Positions 57,030 to 64,000 of a stretch of 64,000 nucleotides of DNA are shown here, one piece after another. The notes below the pieces were generated by a model. It was given only the letters and a program-made list of their open reading frames with translations, had not been told where the DNA came from and did no database searches. The position numbers were made by a program, and so were the translations under genes. How positions within the stretch are numbered: the first letter of the stretch is position 1; each line of letters starts with the position of its first letter. This DNA comes from Ceratopteris richardii (lineage: Eukaryota; Streptophyta; Polypodiopsida; Polypodiales; Pteridaceae), in contig CM035412.1 in assembly GCA_020310875.1 (NCBI GenBank), positions 136,626,261 to 136,690,260 of the forward strand. The letters are read 5' to 3'.

Positions 57030-57444
57030 TCATCTGTTTTGCTGCCTTCTGTTATTTTGATTTTTCAACCTGCAATCACGTTCAAAGTGTCCAGGTTTAC
57101 CACAATTCCAACATCCTTTACTATCATTACCTGAATCATTTCTTTGGAAATTTCTGCGACCTCTTTGGATCCCCCTGCCTCGAAACTGTCCTCTTCCTCC
57201 TGCATGATTCTGTTGTTGACCTTGGTCTTGGTTACTGTTTCCTCTTCCATTTCCAAAACCTCTACCTCTGCCTCTTCCTCTGCCAGAGTAGAATACCTGC
57301 TCAAAACTGGGCTTTCCTTTATAGACATTATTTTTCTCAAAGTCATTGTTGCAGAGCAAAGAGGCACGAAAGGGGAGCCCCAAAACTTGCAAATTAATGG
57401 GCATATTTTTCTTCTTCAAAGTCTTAGGAAATTCCCTTAAGCCA
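57030..57444 (-). pseudogene. gag: Co2 gag, C-terminal part
   Basis: A glycine/arginine-rich region (RGRGRGRGFG) is followed by the canonical zinc knuckle CWNCGKPGHFERDC (about 57120-57080), as in Copia gag. It is in a different frame from the protease, so a frameshift lies near 57010. The upstream part beyond about 57440 is cut by the GyF LTR, and the residues nearest the cut are not clearly gag. Confidence 0.8.
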
Positions 57445-58231
57445 TGTAAATGCACTAGAGGAGTCCTCTAGATGCATAATCCCAACTCATTGTAATATAT
57501 TCCTTGTAAATTAGTGGGAAATTCACCTTTTAGTTAATAAAGTGTCGGTCTCTTGTGTGAAAGGACCATTTTTAAGGCACATGTATATAAGTCACTTTGT
57601 GACTCTTTGTAGACACTTTTTTCCATTGTGAAGAAGGAGAGCTCTTGATTTTCGAAATTGCTTCTTTCTTGCAGATTTTCGTCTTCTCTTTGATCTTCTA
57701 TGTGTGTGTAATGCTTGGAAGGTGTGCGTAGGACTGTTGTCTACCCCTCCCCACTGTTTTTGAGCTACTCTAGTGTGTGTGTGAGCTACTACGAGTTGTG
57801 GAGTGAGTGTGTGTGCTTCCCGCCATTCACTGTTTTGGTCATAACTTGAAGCACAGTTGTCAGAATCGAGTGGTTTTATAGGTCTAATAGATGCGTCTCG
57901 TCAAGAGCTTCGAAACGAACTTGCTATTGGCCATATTCGGAATTTGGAGCTAAGAGAAATCCTTGATATAGTGAAAACTACTGTAAGTGGTATCGCGACA
58001 GACACTTTCAATATTTAAGTGAGTTAGAGAGGTGGAATAGTCTTTTCTCACACATATAAGTTGAACCACTTCATTTCCCATCATGTGTGCACATGTCTTC
58101 ATACACTTGGTTAGGTCATTTCATCGGATTGACAAATAAGCGTGTGTCAATTCCCCACTATATGCACTTGAGTGGCAAATGAGATTTAGTCTCTTTGGCA
58201 CAAGTCCTTAAGTCTTCTTGACTTGAGTACA
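57445..58231 (+). repeat. GyF 5' LTR
   Basis: Length is 787 bp, from TGTAAATGC to GAGTACA, followed by a tRNA-Asp-like primer site. A TATA-like ATGTATATAAG is near 57580. It is homologous in inverse orientation to GyG 61809-62337. Confidence 0.8.
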
Positions 58232-58790
58232 CACGGTTTTGATGCCATTGCCGGGGAATCACTCAACCAAGGTGCCTTCGTGATGGTTATAGCTCGAGAG
58301 TGACGAAATCGTACTTGTAGAAGTGAATTCGTTTAGTGGCAAGTAGTCAACCACTTCAGCACTTGTTACTTCATACCTTGGAGGTGTGTGTAATGAGTTT
58401 TTAGGTTTAGGGTTAAGAGAGAGGGAGAGAAGGAAGAGTTAGGGTTAGGTGAGGAGAAGAGGAGTGAAGTAGGAGTAAGCAAAGATTACCAAAAAATCCC
58501 AAAAAAATTGCCAAATTAGTGTAGTTCAGTTTCAATCACCAAAAAGTATAAAAACCAAAAATTTGAAGTTCATTTGGCAATAGATGCATTCTGGTATCGT
58601 TTGAGCGCAGCGATCAGTATCGTCGGAGTCATATCACGCCTTCCAAGCTAGCTAGTGAGTGCAAAGCACAAGCAAGACATTGCAGAGGTAAGATTCCATA
58701 AGATTTCAATGGCAAAAACACATTAGAAGTGCACAAACACGTGATTACATGCGCATTTTGTATCGCGGGGTGGGACAGAGTGTTTTTTAT
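58232..58790 (+). other. GyF primer site and leader
   Basis: TGATGCCATTGCCGGGGA (about 58240) matches the tRNA-Asp site with three changes. The leader carries a telo-box-like TTTAGGGTTA (58406), a donor-like GAG/GTAAGA (58685) and isolated TATCG and TATCGCG motifs (58587, 58762). It stops at about 58790, where antisense GyG gag begins. It is collinear with the GyG leader on the opposite strand. Confidence 0.75.
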
Positions 58791-60400
58791 TGTGCTTAGA
58801 GTGTCTTTTGATTTAGTAGGACTAGTTGTACTCTTGAGATCATCTGCTAGGTTGTCCTCTAGGTCAATACACTCTTGGAGACATTCATTTAACGTTTGTA
58901 GTCTTTTCACATAGACCAAAGTTCTTAGAGTCCCATTCGTTATTCCGTCCAGGAATAATGATATCATTTTTTGCTGCGTAGGTCTTTCTGCTACCGGGCA
59001 TCTATCAACATACTGATTGAATCTTCGGGCAGCTGTTTTCATAGTTTCATTTGGGTTCTGTTTTAATCTCTAGATTAAAGATGAATAGTTGTGTTTCATC
59101 CTCTTTTAGTAAATTCCCCTATGAATTCTTGAAAGAATTGCTCAATATCTCCAAATTGGTTGGGGTCTAATGGCTGGAACCAGGTCAGAGCCGTTCTTGT
59201 GAGAGTGAGTCCAAAGGACTCATACTGCACAAAGAAATCATCCACTTATTTAGCTCTTAGAACTTGTTTAAATTCAGCTATGTGGTCGTAAGGTTCTCCC
59301 AATCCATCATAATGATTTCTCATACATTTGGCCACCTGAATCGGTCTTAATCTTCTCATGGGTTCTGGCTGTCTAGGCATTACAGGGATTGCTAGTCTAA
59401 TTGGGGGTATTCTTAGTTGCACTCCTAGTGGTGGTCTTGGTCTTATTGGTGGCCGGTATTGGTTGCCTATTTCGCAGTGTGTTTGATTGTGTGCTTGCAT
59501 TTTGGGCATTGTAAATTGCACATGGGTTCGATTTGGAACACTTCGATGGCTGGTTTGTCCCGACATTGTATGTTCTATCTCTTGTTGTGTTCTGAAGGGA
59601 TTTTATGAGGTAGTTGCCTGCTCTCGCTGAGCGAATACCAGCAACCCCATATACTTCAATCGAGCACGATCTATGGCATCAACAAGCCAATACCTTCTTT
59701 GGTTCTTATCTAGGTATATTACTCTAAACTCGTCTTCAGGATCTTTCAACTCGTAAAAGGTAATGGGACTTTCCTTGTGTCCGCGTGCAGGTGAGTCAGT
59801 TTGTAGCAATAAATCTAATCCATGGATCAAGTAGACCTCCAGTAAGTAGTCATCTTGAGGTATCAAATCCCCTCTCAAGACTCGTGTCACTACTGACTTG
59901 CCTCTAGGAGTGGTTACTAATTCCTCAGGGTCCGGTCTACTTGAATTTTCTTGTCCTCCTAACTCTCCTCTCTCATTGATCAAATCTGGGTGTTCTATCA
60001 CTACGTAGATGTGACCCAACTTATCCATGTATGCTCCTCCTTCATATTTGACAGCTGGTCTGGGCACAATTGTGGAATTGGTGGAGGTTACCATCCTGGC
60101 AACTAATCTATTTAAACCATCCAGGTAGATGGGAATCTCCTGGGAATTAGTGGACACATATTGCAGAGAGGTGCAGTATTCCCCTTCTACAGTAGACATG
60201 AAGTTTCTCCCGGGAACAGGAGCTTGCATGTCTTCTGAAGCCATGGGTATCTCCTCCTCTGAATCACTAGAGGTGTCGGAATAGGTAGAGTGATGACTGA
60301 CCTGAGTGGTACTTCCTACCAATGATATAACACTTCTCTGGTTACTTAGCACCCTACCTCACCTCAAGTTCATCCACCCTCCTCGGGCTATTTTGGGCTC
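58791..60400 (-). pseudogene. gag: GyG gag, broken
   Basis: It is close to GyD gag: GGAYMDK, TPRGKS, FYELKDPED, MSGQTSHRSVPNRTHVQF, NHYDGLGEPYDH and FNQYVDRCP. Stops include TAA near 59603 and TAA near 59246 (from CAA), and a frameshift lies near 59070. The frame ends at about 58790 and then reads by chance into antisense GyF leader, so a predicted chimeric ORF there is not real. The N-terminal start is unclear because of an extra base near 60358. Confidence 0.85.
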
Positions 60401-60468
60401 TATTTCTCTCCCTAATTGGCTCCTCAAATACCTCAATTTTTCCCTTAAAGATGCTCAGAGTATTCTGG

Positions 60469-61145
60469 ACGATACTACTCTGGCGATATTGTACCCGACG
60501 ATACCAATTTGTTGACGATACGATACCACTACAGGTGACGATACGATACTCGAATAATTGACGATACGATACCAGAGAATCGCGCGATATGATACTGCTT
60601 TTCACATGAAATGATACCACTGCTCTACACGATACGATATTATGTGCTCAGGCGATATGATACCACCTGAAGGCATGATACGATACTGCTGTAGTGCATG
60701 ATATGATACTGCTGCAGTGCATGATATGATACTGCTGCAGTGCATGATACGATACTGAGATTCGACATGATACGATACTAGGGATCCTCACGATAGGATA
60801 CAATGTGCTCAGGCGATACGATATGACCTGAAGGCACGATATGATACTAAAGTTCGGTCGTGATACGATACCAAGTGAGGCAATGATAGGATACTGGATT
60901 TGCATGTGATACGATACCGCTCAATCGACGATATGATACCGTGATCGGGGCGATACAATACCAAGTGGACTGCGATACGATACCACTGGCAGATCACGAT
61001 CGTGATACCAACTTGATGATACGATACCAAAAATGGTATCGCGATACGTCAAGTGGTATGCGATGATACGATACTTCGGTGAGTATCGCAATACTCGGGA
61101 ATTTTGGTATCGCGATACCAAAACTCAACCGATCGCGATACTATA
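60469..61145 (-). repeat. GyG leader tandem array, CGATACGATACC units
   Basis: Roughly 28 imperfect units (CGATACGATACCA with CGATATGATAC and similar variants) lie upstream of gag. The end farthest from gag changes to TATCGCGATA palindromes. One of these is a perfect 22-bp palindrome at 61102-61123, centred on GGTATCGCGATACC. Isolated units also occur near 61262, 61400 and 61440. Confidence 0.92.
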
Positions 61146-61808
61146 GCCAAAATAGCTCCAAATGCAAAAGTTTTTTGCACCCTTTGGTTTCTCTCTCACT
61201 CCTCTTCATTGCTCACCCTCTGTCTCACTCAAAAAACCTCTTAAATCTCTCTGTCCCACCCCGCGATACCGAATGTGTCTTTAATCACGTGTTAATGTAT
61301 TTTTACAGTGTTTTTAATATTAAAGTCTTGATGTAGCTTACCTTGGAGATATGTTGCTTAGGTCTAGAGCTCACTAGGATGCTTTGAGGGCTTGTATTGC
61401 ACGATACCACTCAGGCAATACTAGTCACTGTCTGCAGGCGATACCAACTTCTGAGCAGTTGTCAAATGAACTATAATTTTTTGGTTTTTGTAGTTTCTGA
61501 TGACGGAAGCCTATCCTACACTAACTTGGCCGTTTTTGGGATTTTTGTTGGTACTTTTCAACTTATTCCTACTCCATTTCTCTTCTTGACCTAACCCTAA
61601 CTCTTTCTTTTCTCCCTCTCTCCTAACCCTAAACCTAAAAACTCATTACACACACCTCTGGGATGTGAAGTAACAAGTGCTGAAGTGTATGACTACTTGC
61701 CACTGAACGAATTCACTTCTACAAGTATGATTTCTTTACTCCAGAGCTATAACCATCATGAAGGCACCTTTGTCGAGCGTGTTCCCCGACAATGGCACCA
61801 AAAACATG
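61146..61808 (-). other. GyG leader and degenerate primer site
   Basis: This is non-coding leader, collinear with the GyF leader. It has a donor-like CAAG/GTAAGC (about 61340), telo-box-like AACCCTAAAC (61625) and a weak tRNA-Asp-like site near 61781-61799. Confidence 0.7.
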
Positions 61809-62337
61809 TGTACCTAAGTCACAAGGTCTTAGGGACTTGTGCCAATCTCCTTTGCCACACAAGTACGTATAGTGGTGGATTGACACACGCTTAATTATCA
61901 ATCTGAAGAACCGACCTAACCAAGTGTATGAGGACATGTGCACACGCGATGGAAAATGAAATGGTTTAGCTAAAATGCAAGAGGAAAGACTAAACTACCT
62001 CTCCAACTCACTTAATCTCTGAAAGTGTCTGTTGCCATACCACTTACAGTAGTAAATATAAATTTGAATGTTTCTCCTAGCTTTGAACTCCCAATATGGC
62101 CAATAGCGGGTTCATTTCGAAGCTCTCGCCGAGTTGCATCTATTGGTGGTATTTTTCACTCGAATCTGACAACCACTCTTCAAGTTATGGCCAAAATAGT
62201 GAATGGCAAAAACACCTTCACTCCTTCCTCAACTCATGCTTGCTCACACACACACACACTACAATAGTTCAAAAGTGATGGGGAGGGGTAGACAACAGTC
62301 CTACACACACATTCCAAGCTTCACACACATAACTAAG
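61809..62337 (-). repeat. GyG 5' LTR, truncated
   Basis: On the minus strand it ends CTTAGGTACA. It aligns with the GyF LTR for about 530 bp and breaks off at about 62337, where plus-strand gag of GyH begins. The U3 part is missing. Confidence 0.75.
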
Positions 62338-63190
62338 CACAAAGTTAAGGTCATACGTGCACTTGAAAGAGCCTAGATCCATAGAAGAGTGTGTGCGGAT
62401 GTGCATTGACATAGAAGACAACTTGGGTGAGGAGTTAGGACTATCCAAACTCTATAAGGATTTTGACAGCTCTTCTAGTCATACCTCAAGAAACCCCACT
62501 GAGATAGATGAGATAGCTGAGCAGGTTGCCAAGAAACTAGGAGTCCAAAATAGACAACCACCAAGGGTCACCCCACTGAAGCAATGTTACAACTGTGGAG
62601 GAGAGCACATGGCTAATGTTTGCCCAATGATGGCTCAGCCCCAAGGAAACCCTAATGCTCTATATTGCACTATTGAGAGAAATACACGAATCATACGGCT
62701 CAAGATTCTCCCTATAATAGACAAGCTATCAGACAAACTTATCACCAACCTTACCAACAAGGTAGGTATCAGAATCAATACCAACAGCCATATTATAGGC
62801 CACAACAACAATATCAAGCACCATATAGGCCACAACTAGTCCTAGGAAACCAACTACCAACTCCTAACAACGTGATTCTAGTCAAGTATGATGTGGCAAA
62901 GGAGAACCTTAATAGAGCATTGGTGCCACTAACCCCATTGGTCTCAGAAAATGATTCTCATGCTCATAGTTCGGACTACTCCCATGAAGATAGTCCACAT
63001 GGTTATTACACAGAGTCTCCTGAGCATAGTGAGACCTATTCGTATCAATATGAGGCACCACCTATGGAACAAAATTGGGAGCCAGAATACTCCAATGTCA
63101 TGTTTTAGATGCCAGAGTGACCATTTCATTCGTGAATGTCCCCACTCACCAACTTCGAAACAAGGACAAAGCATCACAATATTTCAAGAA
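62338..63190 (+). pseudogene. gag: GyH gag fragment
   Basis: It enters in the capsid domain at T-K-L-R-S-Y-V-H-L-K and runs to EECVRMCIDIEDNLGEEL, the short knuckle CYNCGGEHMANVC (about 62585) and WEPEYSNVM. A deletion then joins a second knuckle, CFRCQSDHFIREC (about 63105), in another frame. It ends at about 63190 at a chromovirus LTR. It resembles GyB gag (residues about 480-770) and has frameshifts near 62680 and 63100. Confidence 0.85.
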
Positions 63191-63483
63191 TGCCGCCTTC
63201 AGATACTCTCAATGATGCTCTCCATTTTTGGGGAATCTTCTATACCTGCTCGCGCACGGAGACCGAGGTCATATTTCCTCAGAGTTTGCATCGGTAAACA
63301 TCCACGAAGATATGTTGCTTCGTACTGCTGCCCAGCCGCGTACCTCTCTCGATTTCATACTCCTTAATTGGAGTAACTAATGTGGCATCTCACATGAGTG
63401 ACACATGGCACTCATGTGTGTGCTCTTCTAATGGAGCCCAAGAGATGGTTCACACCTCTTCTTTAGGGATTCCCCTCATAACA
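63191..63483 (-). repeat. Putative 3' LTR of a chromovirus
   Basis: The right boundary is set by a polypurine run (AAGGGGAAGGAAA, minus strand) followed by TGTTATGAGG. The left boundary is set where GyH gag homology stops, at TG (63191). The possible target duplication is AAGAA (63186-63190). There is no second copy in the window to confirm it. Confidence 0.45.
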
Positions 63484-64000
63484 TTTCCTTCCCCTTAACT
63501 CCATTTTTGTCCTCAAAAATGGTATTGGAAGGTCATACAATCAAGAGGGTGGTACTCCCACTATATCCCCATGTATTAAAATACATGGTTCTGTCTCCGT
63601 GTTGTTTCCCGATATCCTTCCCCTTAAGAAGGCTCTTGGGAAGGTAGTCTAAAGTTAGGAAACCGTCTCTGAAGGGTGCTAGCCCGCTCCCATGTGGCAC
63701 TATCTTCTGAACTATCTTTCCACTTTACTAGACACTCTTTATACAAGTGACTTCTCGTTCGTTCTCTCGAGTGTGTAGTATGCTCTCAGGCTGATGTGGA
63801 ATAGATTGAGCAGATATAGGCTCTACTACCTCACTATCTGGAATGAGGTTGTCAGATTCACCCAGCCTTTTCTTAAGCCGGCTACATGAAAAATTGGATG
63901 GATTTGACTATTCTCCGAGAGTTGGAGCTGGTAAGACATCTTTCCTATTCTCTTAAGTATTTGGAAAGGTCCACAATACCTAGGAGATAATTTTGGACAA
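63484..64000 (-). pseudogene. Chromovirus pol C-terminus with chromodomain, broken
   Basis: Reading leftward from the edge: KLSPRYCGPF, QLQLSENSQIHPIFHVAGL (the integrase C-terminal module of chromodomain Gypsy elements), then a frameshift near 63875. ECLVKWKDSSEDSATWE and LQRRFP (about 63750-63660) follow, which is a chromodomain. A further frameshift lies near 63770. The stop is TAA at 63624-63626, and about 140 bp of untranslated sequence precede the LTR. This is a different Gypsy branch from GyA-GyH, which lack a chromodomain. Confidence 0.8.

Larger units (their letters stand above)
52381..57444 (-). mobile_element. Co2: Ty1/Copia retrotransposon with TRIM inside, 5' end lost
   Basis: The 3' LTR, polypurine tract, RNase H, RT, integrase, protease and the gag zinc knuckle are all present on the minus strand. 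The coding frame is interrupted by a TRIM (54532-55424) and ends in gag where the GyF LTR begins (57445). The possible target duplication is TACAC (52376-52380). The 5' LTR is not seen in the window. Confidence 0.88.

Noticed and set aside
58629..59042. A continuous 137-codon minus-strand ORF
   Set aside because: Only its first part is gag (GyG). The rest is antisense GyF leader read by chance.

Overview
The window looks like intergenic heterochromatin of a land plant with a large genome. It is packed end to end with LTR retrotransposons, and I see no host gene, rRNA gene or tRNA gene. Evidence for a plant is the Ty3/Gypsy elements primed by tRNA-Asp, Ty1/Copia elements, a TRIM with an initiator-Met primer site, a chromodomain Gypsy fragment and plant telo-box motifs. 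I cannot name the species.

Layout (names are mine). GyA, 1-10213 (+), is the 3' part of a Gypsy element sitting inside Copia element Co1, 10214-14095 (+). Co1 sits inside the third ORF of Gypsy element GyC (-), whose pieces are 14096-21735 and 38854-41255. GyC is split in its gag by GyB, 21736-38853 (-), a complete 17,118-bp Gypsy element with near-identical LTRs and a 5-bp target duplication. GyC in turn sits in the reverse transcriptase of GyD (-), pieces 41256-42827 and 50560-52230. GyD gag is split by GyE, 42828-50559 (+), a decayed, 3'-truncated Gypsy element. An LTR fragment (52231-52380) is cut by Copia element Co2 (-), 52381-57444. Co2 carries a complete 893-bp TRIM (54532-55424). Then come GyF (+, LTR and leader, 57445-58790), GyG (-, gag, leader and LTR, 58791-62337), a gag scrap GyH (+, 62338-63190) and the 3' end of a chromovirus (-, 63191-64000).

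The main biological interest is the architecture of GyA and GyB, shared in diverged form by GyC. The order is gag, retropepsin, RT, RNase H, integrase, a second retropepsin-like domain, a tail with repeated W-x-P-K motifs, and then a very long third ORF (ORF3, about 1,450 codons) between pol and the 3' LTR. ORF3 has two conserved globular regions joined by proline-rich and coiled-coil segments, and I see no envelope-like membrane segment. A splice-acceptor-like site lies at the same distance upstream of ORF3 in GyA and GyB, and a GTAAG donor-like site lies in the leaders of GyB and GyE, which would suit a spliced ORF3 mRNA. In GyB, ORF3 reads through the polypurine tract into the LTR.

A second shared oddity is the 5' leader. 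GyB, GyE, GyD and GyG each carry, just upstream of gag, a tandem array of short units built around TCGCGA or CGATA palindromes. The unit sequence differs between families while the position stays the same.

Most copies are dead, and most of the nonsense changes fit C-to-T decay. GyB is the exception: gag and pol are separated by one in-frame TGA, and ORF3 has one apparent 1-nt frameshift.
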